A stretch of DNA of 64,000 nt from Posidonia oceanica (GCA_037176725.1 JAZBRS010000026.1:63900501-63964500), one strand, 5' to 3'; shown: positions 37,388-48,950, counted from the stretch's first letter. Program-made: numbers and translations. Notes: generated from the sequence alone by a model not told the origin.

Positions 37388-38784
37388 AGTAAATGACAAG
37401 AGTTTGACAAAAAGGAAGACATAACCCATGAATAAGGATTGTAATCAAATGACATTGGTCGCCATTGGTACCAGAGCTTGATATCCAGCTTCACAACTTG
37501 ATGGAGCAATTTGTTTCTTCATTGATCAATAGAGAAGATTTGGATCAAGGAACGTGGACAATTTTAAGTTGGCATATATAGGCAAGTGCCTATAGAGACC
37601 CAATTGTTAATCTTAATGCTTTACAAAGTGTTCAACACCTTCGGCTAAGTCATCATGTGGTTGTACACAAGGTTGAGTGTTCAAATCTCATGGACATCAT
37701 CTTGAGCTAGCGAAGTGGGATATTTTCAAGAAAATAATTGGATTTAGGGATTTTGAACTTCCAAATTTCATCCTAATTCCCAAAAACTTTCTATCATTGT
37801 TTACACAAGATATGTCGTGATTCTCTTAGTGAACATTGTTAGATTCTCTTAGGAATCAATGTTTAGAAGCAAGGGGATCAACATCCAAACTAGGTTTTCT
37901 TTTGATAAGAAAGGGGATGCCTTAAATGAGATTCTAATGAAACAAATTATCATAATGTGGGTAATATTATTTTTGTTCACATGTATGTTGAGAGATCTTG
38001 CAGGTTAACATGTTATGGGTGGAAGATATCTCTACCCTTACTTGTTCCAAATGAGTTGAGTAGAAGCAGGTGAATGAATCATACTCGACACACTTATAAC
38101 CTTACAAGCCATGAACCCTACTGTACTATGTAGTAGTGTCAATGGATTGGGTTAGGCAAGATTAATGGTCAACCTGTGATCTTGCCAACTTTGAGATAAT
38201 GGGTTATTTCAACCATTGACCTGTAACTCAACTTAACCCATTTGGATAACAAGTGGGCTAATGAGTCAAATAGGTCAATACACAATAAAATAATAAATCA
38301 TTGTAATAAATTAACGTGTATCCATATCCTTCTAATAAAAAGGAGAATAACGATTCCTCTTTTTTTGGACGAAGGTTCCCCTAACAAATGCAATATATGT
38401 AAGTCACGTCTTAATTATATTTTCTTAAGTATAAAATAGGTTAGAACTACTACTGAAAATAATGAAAATGCAAACTAAAAGAGTTCTCCTTTTGAACTTT
38501 TCATTTCCTAAACTAAATTAAATACAATTAAACAAAAAGGAGTAAGAAAAATAAATTGTAAAACATGAAAAGGATTTTGCTCGATCCAAGCAACCACCTC
38601 AAGATTTTGTGTAGATAGACACCAAATGGATAAGGTTAAGATGTTAAAATAACAAATACCATTAAAAACAATAAAACATGTAAATTTAAAAATAACTTTT
38701 GAAGTATCAAAAACCAAATGGACAAGGTTAAAATATTAAACTATTAAATAATGTCCATACCTTTCTAATAAAAAGGGGAATAGT
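37388..38784. other. Intergenic DNA
   Basis: No gene supported. The phrase ttctaataaaaaggggaata occurs at about 38329 and again at 38764, directly before the CACTA end, suggesting an older duplication. Confidence 0.5.
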
Positions 38785-39167
38785 CACTACTAGAAAAATA
38801 GGAAATTGCGAGGACAGATGTCCTCGCAACGTCCTCGCTAAATCCTCGCTAATGGCCTTAACGAGGACATTCCGAGGACAAAAAGTTCTCGCAAAATGCT
38901 ACGTCGTTAAAACATGTTTGCAACTAAAATTCCTAGCAAAATCCTCGCAACATTATTCGCGAGGACTTAGCGAGGAAGAAAGTCCTCGCAAGGTACATGC
39001 TATGTCCTCGCAGAAATTTTTTAAAAAAATTTAAAAAATAAAATTTGTGAGGACTTTGCGAAGAAAAAGTTCTCGCTAAGTCCTTGCTAGATATAAAAAA
39101 AATAAAAATAAAATAAAAAATTCTTGGAACAGTACATGGATTGACCCAATTAACCAACATATATTAT
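38785..39167 (+). mobile_element. Terminal segment of a CACTA (En/Spm) transposon
   Basis: Begins with CACTACTAGAAAAATAGG, the canonical plant CACTA terminal inverted repeat (CACTA followed by an AGAAAA stretch). It continues with a dense subterminal array of gtcctcgc / gcgaggac motifs in both orientations (over ten in 280 bp), the type of site bound by the CACTA transposase. The bases before it are agt, the putative 3-bp target duplication. At 39168 the sequence is interrupted by the Tat LTR, so the other end is outside the window. No coding part is visible. Confidence 0.85.
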
Positions 39168-39858
39168 TGTAGTAATCTCGGTGTTCGGATCGTCCATGCA
39201 CGTTGCCAAAGCTTGCGTGCACTGATCAAAATCAAGTTCACTATTAGCGGGTGTATCCGAGAAGGAAGACTTGACTCGAAAACACTTAAAAAAGGGAAAA
39301 AAGGAAAGATAAGACAAATCGGAGTCGTCACCATGTCTATTAAGTCGAGAGACAAGGAAAATCGGAGAAATACGTGAATAAACACCCATAACCAAGCAAA
39401 AGGTGCAATGCAATGCAATGCAGATGAAATGGTATGCAATGAGATGCAAAAGATGTGACTTGTGCCTAGGATGAGGGTAATATGGTCATTGTGGGCCATG
39501 AGAAAGGGCAAGGACTCCTGTTACGTGCGGGGAAGGTGTTAGGCACCTCCGACATGTCCGAGAATCGGTCTTTCTAGGCTTACGCTCACATACGCAGGGG
39601 AATGCATACTATGAATGCCTAAGTGCCATGAATGCCTAATTAGATGCTCAAATGGGTGCTCTAAGTGATGGAATGCGTGCAAGGAATTAAACGTGCAATC
39701 TAAGTGCTCAGCAGTGCTGTCTGTGTTTCGAACCGGGCGAATCCTGGTCCGTGAGAACTCCAGACAGTAAGCATCATTGTCCTAAATGCAAATGCAGGCC
39801 AAAAAGCAAAACAGCGGTAAAACCATACACATGCAAGCGACATGCAAAGGAAAACAAC

Positions 39859-40145
39859 AGCAAACATGCAAAACGGTGCGAGAAACGGAAGCAGGCACAC
39901 AAAACGGTGCAAAGGCGAAGGAAAACAAGAGCGGACACGCAAAACGGTGCGAAAACAGGCGAAAACAGATGCAGGCATGTGAGACGGTGTAGAAACAGGT
40001 GAAAACAGAGCTGGCACGCAAAACAATGCAAAAGCGAGCAAAAATAGATGTTGGCACACAAAACGGTGCGAAAGTGATAGCATGCACACAAAACGGTGCG
40101 AAAACGAGCAAAAACAGATGCGGGCACGCAAAACGATGCATGCAA
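39859..40145. repeat. Tandem repeat within the Tat LTR (3' copy)
   Basis: About seven degenerate units of 30-46 bp built around gcacgcaaaacggtgcgaaa and aacagatgc. The 5' LTR copy at 62882-63166 has the same array with at least one 11-bp copy difference. Confidence 0.9.
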
Positions 40146-40329
40146 TGCAAATGAATGATGTGTTGTGATTCAGATGGACTTATCTTGAGAATCTGAGGCT
40201 TAATCTGAGATAACTTTGGTTTAAATGAAAGATCATTCAACCAGGAAGACCTGAACAGTTAGATCGTGGAAATCTAACGGTCCGATCAAAAGTTATTCAG
40301 GTTTCAAGTCAGAAGGCTCAAGGGCTAGA

Positions 40330-41640
40330 AAAGGTAGAGGCCTAAGTGCAAATGGTCCCTAGAGGTGTGCAATGCAGGATGTATGCATGCAAAAGTGCTG
40401 AGGATGCTTGAATGAATACAGGAGTGCAATGACTGGTGATATGGGAATGCAAATGCATGCAAAAATGCAATGCAGGGACCTAAGTGTAATTTAGGAAAAC
40501 TACAAGGTCCTATGTGCAAAAGGTCCCTAATTGTGTGTGAAACAAGTTTAAATGCATGAATGAATGCAAGGTTAATTAGGGGATATGTATGCAAAAATGC
40601 AAGAAAAGGACCTAAATGCAGTTTTTAAAACATGCAAGGTTTAAATGCAAAGCCAAGAAAGCATGCAAACATGCAAAAAAACTGAAAACAAGGACTGACA
40701 TGTAATTATTATGTTTTTCTGGGTTTTTATGCAATGCAATAAGGTTTTAAATGCATATTAAATGAATTTTAAACCACTGAAGGATTGATATGCAAATAAA
40801 CATGTTTTTTGGATTTTTATGCAATGCAATAAAGTTAAAATCATGATTTAAATGAAATGCATGAACTGCATAGGACTCAGATGCAAATAAAATGTATTTT
40901 TGGGTTTTTTAATAATGCAATAAGGTTTAAAACATGATTTAAATGATGAATGATTGAACTGAGGACTAAAATGCAATTAAAACATGCTTCTAGTCTTTTT
41001 ATTAATGCAATATAGTTTAAATGCTGATTTAAATGAAATGCAATTTTGGACTAAAATGTAATTTTGAAAACATGCAGTATTTTATTGCAATGTAGTATGA
41101 GTTAAAAGCCATTTAAATGATTTTCAAACCAAATGCAGGACTCAGATGCAAATAAGATAAAATACAGGGTCTAAAATGCAATGTGATAAGGAAAAAATGC
41201 AAAATTGGATGCTGTGGATGCATGCTCTGGACTAAAATACAATAAAAATAAAACACAGGATTAAAAGTGCAATGCAATATGGCAAACATGCAAATTAAAT
41301 GATTTGAATCAACTACAGAAGGACTAAAGTGTAAATAAAACTAAACAGAGGGCCTAAACACAATGTAATAAGATAAACATGCGATTTAAATGATTTTTAA
41401 CAACTGAAGGTGGACTAAAGTGCAAATAAAATAAAAGACAGTAGTTATATTCAATGCAGTAAAGTTTAAAACGAATTTAAATGAAATGTAATCAACCACA
41501 GGACTGAAAAGTAATTTAAACAAACTGAGAGATTAAAATGCAATGTAATAAGATTAAAATCAGGCATTAAATGATTTCTGAATTGAAATTGGACCTGAAA
41601 GTAAATAAAATAAACTGCTGTAAAATATTTTAATGCACCG
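40330..41640. repeat. ATGCA-rich zone of the Tat LTR
   Basis: The words atgcaa, aatgcaat and catgcaaa recur every few tens of bases together with ggactaaaatg. Loose repeats of roughly 60-80 bp can be seen (phrases of the type tttttgggttttt-atgcaataaggtttaaa). Confidence 0.75.
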
Positions 41641-43484
41641 AACCAACTAAAAATCAGAACTATATAACTCTACAGTGCATTGTGCTACAGTGATCTGCGG
41701 GCAACTGTGGCTTGCGCTGGAGAAGAAGGGCTGGTCCAGGCGGTTTGGCGTGCGTGCAGCGGAGCTGAGGCATCCGGCGGCTGCAGGCGAGTGTTGCGGA
41801 GCTTCCGGCATGGTCAAAGGGGCATGACGGCGGCTAGGGAGGTCTGTCGACGCTGGAGAAAGTGACTGTAGAGTTTGCAGGAGGCCGACCGGCGGCTGGA
41901 GGCGACGACGAGGGCAGGGGAGCACAAGGTTGTGCTCTTGGGACTCCGATGGAGCTCGGGAGGTAACTGGTTGGAGTTGAACGAGCCCGGAGCAAGGCAA
42001 CGGTAGTTGGTCTGCGCCGGAGAAGACGATGTTGTTGGGGCTGTTCTGGCGAGCTGCAGCGACTGTGGAGGCGATCGGGAGCTGGAGGCGAGTGCTGCGG
42101 AGCTGCCGGTGACTTGCGCAACGTGCGGGGGGTAGTGGAGCTGTTTGCCGGCCTCTGCAAAAATCTGCAGAGATGTCCGACAACGCATGATGACAGAGGA
42201 GGCTGTAGTTGCTTCGGTAGGGCGCCGGAACGAGCTGCGAGGGGGAGGAGATGCTGCCGGGAGGCAGCGGAGGAGCGGCGATGGCTCAGAACTCCGGACA
42301 AGCGTCGGCAGTAACTGGTCATCACCGGAGAAGACAAAGCCCACGATGGAGCTCGAAATACAAAAAAAGCGGTAAAAAACAGAAATAAAACACTAGTAAG
42401 CATGGCATGCATGTCACGATCTTAAACATGCATTCAGTTACCTACGCGGGAGGCTGAGCTGCTCTGACGACCTCGAGTGGGTGCTGCTGTCCGGTGGCGG
42501 TTCGCAGAGGCGCACGGAGGGTCGCTGGCTGCTGGGGAAGATCGGAGTGGATCACCGGTGGCTTGGGGATGCTCCAGATGCTCCCAGAACTCGGTTCTAC
42601 TGCTCGGAGGGAAGAATCGGATTTTTGGGTTGACTGAGTGAATTTTTGGCTCAGTAGGTGCTGGTAGCTCTCTAGGTGCTCGGAGGTAGTCCTTCAGGCT
42701 CGTGGAGGAGTGGTGAGTGACGCGGAGGGGTCTGGACGGGATGTCTGGGTCTGGAAGTGGATTTTGAGTGTTGAGGCGTTTCTGGACAGAAATGGGTGTG
42801 GAGTGTTTATGATGAATCGGGGGAGATGCTGGGTGATTGGTGATGAACTGAAGGATGGGCTGAGAAGGTGGATGCTTAGTGAGTGGCGTGGCGACGTTTG
42901 AAGGGATTCTGCGAGCTGTGTGGGTGGAAGGAAGGTCGAGAATTGCAGGTCTGCTAATGGGGAGGAAGCTCTGGTTTTCGGTTCTCTCTGGTCTCTCTCT
43001 CTGGCGCACGAATGAGGTCGTTGGAGGAAGAAGAAGATGCTCCGGTTTTGTTCTGCATTGGGCACTCAATTACCATTGCAGGAGGCATGGGTTTGGGTTA
43101 GCAAATAGCAGGGGCTGGCAGTGACTGGGAGGCCGACGATGGGTGTGGCTCGTGAGGCTGAGACCGCCGCACGGTGGCGTGGCGGCAGAGCTGGAGTGGG
43201 CGGCTGCTGCTGCTCGTGGGGAGGCTGTGAGTGCAGAGGGAGTACTGGACTTGCAGGTGCTGATGATGGTTTGAAGCAGGAGGGGGAGGGAAAAGAGGAG
43301 AGGCTGGTGCAGGTCGAAGAAAAGAGGAGGAAGAGGAGGCATGGGTCGTGGGCTGGGCTGGAAGGGAGAAAAAGGAGAGAAAAGAGAGAAGAGGAGTAGT
43401 GGGCCGGGCCTGGAAAGGGGGAAAAAAGAAAAAAAGGATAGAAAGGAAAAAAGGAGAAAAAAGAAAAAAGGAAGAGAGTGGTTG

Positions 43485-44205
43485 GGTTTTAGTTTTTTTA
43501 AGTTGTATTTTTCAGAATTTAGGTTTCTTAATTGTTTTAATTATTTAAGTTTTTCTTTTGATTTTTAGTTGTTTTAATTTTTCTTTTGATTGTTTTAAGG
43601 TTTTTAATTGTTTTGTTTATTTAAGTTTTTCTTTTGATTTTAAGTTTGTTAATTGTTTTAATTTTTCTTTTGATTGTTTTAAAGTTTTTAATTGTTTTGT
43701 TTATTTAAGTTTTTCTTTTGATTTTAAGTTTATTAATTGTTTTAATTTTTCTTTTGTTTTAAGGTTTTTAATTGAGCTTTTTTGATTTAAGGGTTTTGAA
43801 TGGTTTTTTCCTTATGTTTTCTTCTTTAATTGCTTTTAATGGGTTTTGAAATTTGTTTTTAATTGTTTTTAAGTCTTGAAATTTGTTTTTAATTGTTTTT
43901 AGGTCTTGAATTTTGTTTTTTAATTGTTTTTAAGTCATGAAATTTGTTTTTTAATTATTTTAAGTCTTGAAACTTGTTTTTAAGTTTTGAAATTCGTTTT
44001 TAATTATTTTTAAAATTTTTTGACTGTTTTATATCATTTTTTAAGTCTTTTAGTTTGTTTTAATTTGTTTTTAAATTGTTTTAACTATTTTAGATTGTTT
44101 TTTAAGTCTTTTAGTTTGTTTTAATTTGTTTTTGAATAGATTTTCTTTTGAATTATTTTTTAAGTTTTTTATTTATTTTTCTGGTTGGATTTTTCTCTTT
44201 AATTG
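43485..44205. repeat. T-rich degenerate tandem repeat in the LTR U3 part
   Basis: Long run of variants of ttttaattgttttaagttt, including a nearly exact duplication of about 100 bp (43560-43660 and 43650-43760). Located near the beginning of the LTR in transcription direction. Confidence 0.85.
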
Positions 44206-44524
44206 TTTTATGGAGTGTTAAATGGGACTGATGATGAGTTTGAAGAAGGAGGGAAAAGATAAGAGGGGGAGGATAATGAGGAGAGAGAAAAGGATAATTA
44301 TGAGAGAGAAAAGGATAATGAGATGAGAAAGAAGGGTAATGACTTGGATTTGGAAGGGTTTTGGGTGAGTGTGTGACCTAGGATTTCTAGAGTTTGGCCT
44401 AGGGTTTAACCTAGGGTTTTTGGATGGATTTTCCTAGGGATTTTGGGTTTGATTTGAAGGATTTGAGAGAACCACCAAAGAGAGAAAGAGAGCCAATTCT
44501 GCCTGTCAAAATGAGGTGTCAACA

Positions 44525-44537
44525 GATGCCCCTCCTT
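44525..44537 (-). other. Polypurine tract of the Tat element
   Basis: On the minus strand AAGGAGGGGCATC adjoins the LTR start TGTTGACACC. A GGGGCATC end of the PPT is the usual form in Tat-like elements. Confidence 0.82.
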
Positions 44538-45019
44538 GAGCGAGGTCAAGGGGACCGAGGCCGTTGCTCAGGGTTGACAAGACATCCCATCTGACCGGAG
44601 AGAGCCAGATGCTTTTGGCGTGAGTCACTTATTCGACGGATGCACCGAAGATCATGACTCGATGCCGAAATGCCAGTATGCGGATGCAGGTGCTGATGCT
44701 GATGGAATGCAGCGCATGCCAATGCAATTATCTAATATGCAGCGCGATAGCTAAAGAGATGCAGGGTGGATGCGAAAGGATGCTAAAAAGAAAAACGCAG
44801 TGCAGCGTGAAAGTCTGGCGGCTAGTCCGGACTCACGCGACAAACGGCACCAGACAAGTCTGACGGGCTTGTCGACCGGGCAGAAATTAAAGCGGCTAGA
44901 GCCGCGCAAAGAAAAAGGGCAAAGAGAACAAAGGAAGCGCGAGAGGAGAGAGGCACCTTCTCCTGTCGCGGAGACATGCGGGACTTCGTTTTCCTGGAAC
45001 AAAGTCACGCAGGGGAAGT
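44538..45019. other. 3' untranslated part of the Tat element, distal
   Basis: Mixed-composition sequence without a gene between the PPT and the hairpin array. Confidence 0.5.
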
Positions 45020-45900
45020 GATAAGATGCCGGACTTATCAATCGGAGGTGATGAGTTTCGGATCATCAGTCGAGAGCGATGTTTTATGGTCCATAAAACC
45101 GGGAGTGATAATTTACGGTCCTATCAATCAGAAGACACAATCGCAAGTGATAGTTTCGGATATTAGCCGAAAGTGTGATGAGTTTCGGATCATCAGCCGG
45201 AGAGCGATGTTTTACGGTCTATCAAACCGGAAGCGATAGTTTACGGTCCTATCAATCGGAAGTGATAGTTTACGGTCCTATCAACCGGGAGTGATAGTTT
45301 ACGGTCATATCAATCGGAAGCGATAGTTTACGGTCCTATCAACCGGAAGCGATAGTTACTAGTCCTATCAACCGGAAACGATAGTTACTGGTCCTATCAA
45401 CCAGAAGCGATAGTTTACGGTCCTATCAACCGGAAGCGATAGTTTACGGTCCTATCAACCGGAAGGTGCAGTTGTGAGTTGATAGTTACTGAAAATCATC
45501 TGGAAAATGCAATTGCAGGTGATAGTTTCGGATATCAGTCGAAAGAGTGATGAGTTTCGGATCATCAGCCGAAGAGCGATGTTTTACGGATCATCAAACC
45601 AAAAAGCGATAGTTTACGGTCCTATCAATCGGAAGCGATAGTTTACGGTTCTATCAACTGGGAGCGATAGTTTACGGTCCTATCAACCGGAAGGGGGCAA
45701 TTGCGAGTGATAGTTTCAGATATCAGCTGGAAGAGAGTTGAGTTTCGGATCATCAGCCGAAGAGGTGCTTGATTTGATTGATTGATAAGATATCGGACTT
45801 ATCGGCCGGCAAGGAAGAAAGATTGGTTGGTTGATTGATAAGATATTGGACTTATCAGCTAGCAAAGGATGGAAAGTGATAAGATATCGGACTTATTAGC
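45020..45900. repeat. Array of short hairpin-forming repeats in the Tat 3' region
   Basis: About 25 units of 25-30 bp, most shaped stem-loop-stem: gatag-tttacggtc-ctatc is the commonest; others are gataag-atatcgga-cttatc, gatga-gtttcgga-tcatc and gata-gtttcgga-tatc. Spacers read aaccggaagc or similar. Blocks of different unit types recur in the same order (near 45140, 45510 and 45700), a higher-order structure. Tat/Ogre elements are known for hypervariable tandem repeats between pol and the 3' LTR, which this matches in position. Confidence 0.9.
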
Positions 45901-46394
45901 CGTCAAGTGGTTTTGCGAGAGCAGATCATCCCGTGACAGCCAAGCATATCATGGGGGAAACGATACCAAGGGACAGGCAAAAAAGATGCCCCTGGTATCA
46001 GGATGACACTAGGGGTTGGCGAAAGCACCATTGGCATCGAAAACGAGAGATGGAGACAAATCTGACGCGTTTGTCATACGAGTAGTTTGGGGTACCAGCC
46101 TGGCAGAGACTCGGCCGGGCGCGCTTGATGGCTTGACTTGACGGCGTGGGTCTGCAGAGATTCTAGCGTCTGGATTGATTGCTGAGGACTTTCCTGCATC
46201 ATTTTGGCAGCAAGTTTGGCCAGGGGCCCTAAGGTATGATTGGCAAGGATATGAAATGCATTAAGTAGTCTTGAAGTACAATTAGATGGCACAAAATACT
46301 CTTGCATTGATAGAACTATTGATTACACGCCTGTGGCAGGCCAAAAGATACAGCATAACTTGGAAAGAAACTAAACAAGCAGCTACATAGGTGC
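45901..46394. other. Spacer of the Tat 3' region
   Basis: A short minus-strand frame at 46074-46307 (helical, Ser/Gln-rich) may be the tail of the accessory ORF but shows no domain. Nothing else is seen. Confidence 0.4.
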
Positions 46395-47609
46395 CCTAGC
46401 TGGTTCGGGCCTTCTTGGATTTCCTAGAGTCAGAGAACAGGGGGCCGCCTAGTGGGATCTCATTGATGGGCCAGAGCTCTTACACCTCGGTTACGTACTC
46501 AGGAGTGCATCCTATGCCTCTCGCAACTGCGACGTCTGTCGACCGCACTTCATGCTGCATTAGATTGGCCAGCTCTTTCGTTGCAGCGTTGTACTAAGGG
46601 GATATGTCTGGAGAAGCCTGGGTGCCATGCTGTCAACGAAGGCGTCCTGCCGGAAGCCAAACTATCGCATGACCCTGATTGGATGGTATTCCACACCCGC
46701 AGTGAATCCTAGCAGCACGACCAATCGCATGTCGCGTGTGCTGAAGAAGACAGTGAATGGTTCGGCCGCGGAGGGGATGATTCGCCAGGTTACTACGTCA
46801 TCCGTCAGCTCTGATAGCTTCTCGTATTCTTCCTTGATGCTCTTAATTGTCTTGGCATGGCCACTGTTGTAGTAGGCTTCAAAAGCATGCGCATGGGGGT
46901 GCAGAATGTCCATCTCTAAGTATGCGGCTAACTAGATTTGTATGAGTGCTACGCAGCCATGGAAGTGGCGGCAGCAATGCGAGATGCGGTCCAGCCCGTG
47001 ATATGTCTCTGCCAGGACAACTAGTGTCAGGTCTATTTGTTGGGTCACCACAGCAAGTGCTATTTCAGCAATCTCGATGGCCACTGTTATTTTACCATGA
47101 GTAAAGATCAGCTCGCCTAGGAAGCGGGTGACAAATCCCCAGAGCCACAGCTCGTCTTCGAGTTCAGCACGCTTTTCCACAGTCTTTTCAAAGTGTGCTA
47201 GGCGAAGCAGGGGCGTGGGCCTGCTGGTGCAGATCAGTCTTTGCTGGTAGCTTTGATTAGAGAGCCCCGTCAGCTGGCTTAGGACTACAATGTATATGTC
47301 GCGCCTCATGAAGATGGGTGGTCCCATGATCTTGGAGAAGTTGTAGATCCGGCGCACTTCCTCCAGTGTAGGTGTCAGCTCTGTCTTGCCGAAGCGGAAG
47401 ACATGGTGCGCTGGTTTCTAGAACCTTGCAGCGGCGCACAGAAGATGGCGGTTCACTTCAATGTCAGCGGCCTTCAGAAGTTTGGTTGGAATGCCCCATA
47501 GGCGCAGCTTTTCGTAGTCATCCTTGGTGAGTTTGCCGATCCATTCTCGCAAGACATCGGAGCAATGCATTGGGGTCACTAGAGTAGGGAAGCCCATTGC
47601 GCAGGCCAC
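46395..47609 (-). pseudogene. Accessory ORF resembling plant-mobile-domain / DUF7745 proteins
   Basis: One minus-strand frame runs from 47609 to about 46600 with only three stops (47418, 46932, near 46670); the first two replace an expected Trp (TGG to TAG) and the third an expected Gln, all simple G-to-A or C-to-T changes. A frameshift near 46590 leads into the C-terminal part ending near 46395. Recognisable blocks are HVFRFGKTELTPTLEEV, LAETYHGLDRIS, a GC.ALIQ stretch and AAEPFTVFFSTRDMRLVV. These fit the plant mobile domain-like family DUF7745, a group found mainly in transposon-related genes. It stands downstream of pol in the same orientation, which is unusual; function is unknown. The family call rests on memory of its motifs. 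Confidence 0.6.
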
Positions 47610-48558
47610 AGAATGTAGGCAGATGGCTGCTGCAGAATTTTCAGGTACCTGTTAGCAAGACTGTAGATCATCAGATTTTACACAGGCATATAATCACTGA
47701 CTGATAAGGAAGCAGATTCAAAAGTTAATAGAGCAGTTCAGCCATGTTCAGCAGTTAGCATTCAAAACATAGAGACTTAAGCATATTCAAACAAGGGGAT
47801 TTCCGTCTACGCAGGTAGGGGCTGGTAGGAGTTCTGGACCAGCGAAGCTTGGAGGAGGTCAATCCGTGCTTGGTAGGAGTATTGTCTCAGTACTGAGGCA
47901 AGTTCTGTAGAGCGGAGTGAAAGGAGGAAAAGAATGATCGACGATGCAGATGTATGCATGGTTTATGATTGGTATGCTTTGCCCTCAGCATACGGAGTGC
48001 TTAGCGCCTGCTGTAGGAAGGGAGCGGTCCCTGACTCATCGGACTCTACTTAGACTCATAGCTTGTTGGTGGCACTCTAGGAAAGGATGTTGGTGATGTT
48101 TGGTGGTGGTGTAGAGAGGACAAGCTCCATGCCAAACTCTCAAGGACTTACACCTACGCTTTTCCTTTTTCTTGTCTCTTTTGCTTCCATATAGGTGTGC
48201 AGGGCTCTCCCTATTCTTGCCTTGAAGACAAGGAGGACCTAGCTTGAATTTTGATTCTTCTCTAGGGTAGGTAAAAGGTACGGGATTACTCTGCTTGCTT
48301 TCATTTCTGGGGTTGACTTTTGTTTCCCCCTTTTTTCTTTTCTATCATTCTCTTTTTTCCTTTTCTTCTTCCTTTTTTGTTTGTTTTTTTTTTTTTTGGC
48401 TCGCAGGTTTCCGTTATCCCTAACCTAAAGAAAATGGGCGCCTGGTTTTTTGAGACATGGGGGCTAGGCCTTGTAGGGCTTGGATCCCCAGGTGTGAACT
48501 TTGGCCCTTCTTTTCCCTTTTCCTGTGTGTCCCGGCCCAGACATGCGTTCTTTTTTAG
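47610..48558. other. Spacer between the accessory ORF and the inserted LTR
   Basis: No gene. Contains a T-rich tract (48320-48400). The accessory frame may extend a little further upstream (to about 47640), where an acceptor-like TCTGCAG occurs. Confidence 0.45.
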
Positions 48559-48565
48559 CTAACTA

Positions 48566-48950
48566 TGACCATCTCTTGAGTACGACGTGGGGGCCGCTGC
48601 TAAAGCTCGCAGACGCCCGGCCGTAGAGAATGAGGGCCACAGCTAATGGTGTATCCGAGGAAAGTTCGATTCAAGGAAGAAAACACCAATAAAATGATAA
48701 GTGACGATAAAAAGAGAAAGAGAATGAGATCAAGACTGATTTCTCCGACGGAACGGCCATTCTTATGTGACTGTCTTTCATGTACGACGTGGGGGCCGCT
48801 ACCAAAGCTCGCAGACACCCGGTCGAAGAGAAAGAGGGCCACAGTTAATGGTGTATCCAAGGAGAATTCGACTCGATAAAGAGAATAAAAACACCAATAA
48901 TCGACGAAATCAGCGAATAAAATAAACAACAAAAAAAGGGGGAGTCGCCA
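48566..48950. repeat. Two-copy repeat with PBS-like motif at the end of the inserted LTR
   Basis: The segment starting tacgacgtgggggccgct occurs at about 48580 and again at 48783, each followed by aaagctcgcagac, ggtgtatcc and ttcgactcg-like words. At 48941-48950 ggagtcgcca is found, which on the minus strand reads TGGCGACTCC, the start of the primer site used by the host Tat element. Confidence 0.75.

Larger units (their letters stand above)
39168..44524 (-). repeat. 3' LTR of the Tat element, 5357 bp
   Basis: On the minus strand it starts TGTTGACACC at 44524 and ends ATTACTACA at 39168, with the same sequence repeated from 62196. It is exceptionally long and consists of distinct zones: a T-rich tract (43485-44205), a GC-rich zone (41650-43400), an ATGCA-rich zone (40330-41640), a tandem repeat zone (39859-40145), and a terminal zone that contains a PBS-like motif at 39321. 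Frames seen in the GC-rich zone are Ser/Pro-rich and unconserved, so no gene is called. Confidence 0.9.

Noticed and set aside
39700..40240. Minus-strand ORFs rich in Phe/Cys/His (up to 152 codons), repeated at 62789-63260
   Set aside because: They are translations of the tandem repeat in the LTR; several frames are open at once, which reflects the repeat, not a protein.
41647..43069. Overlapping minus-strand ORFs of 120-210 codons in the GC-rich LTR zone
   Set aside because: They are Ser/Pro/Arg-rich, overlap each other in different frames and have no domain; GC-rich DNA has few stop codons by chance.
43121..43568. Lys/Arg/Glu-rich plus-strand ORFs
   Set aside because: They translate a purine-rich low-complexity tract (gaaaaaagga type) of the LTR.
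45020..45900. CRISPR array
   Set aside because: Regular short repeats, but no constant repeat with unique spacers, and this is plant nuclear DNA inside a retrotransposon.
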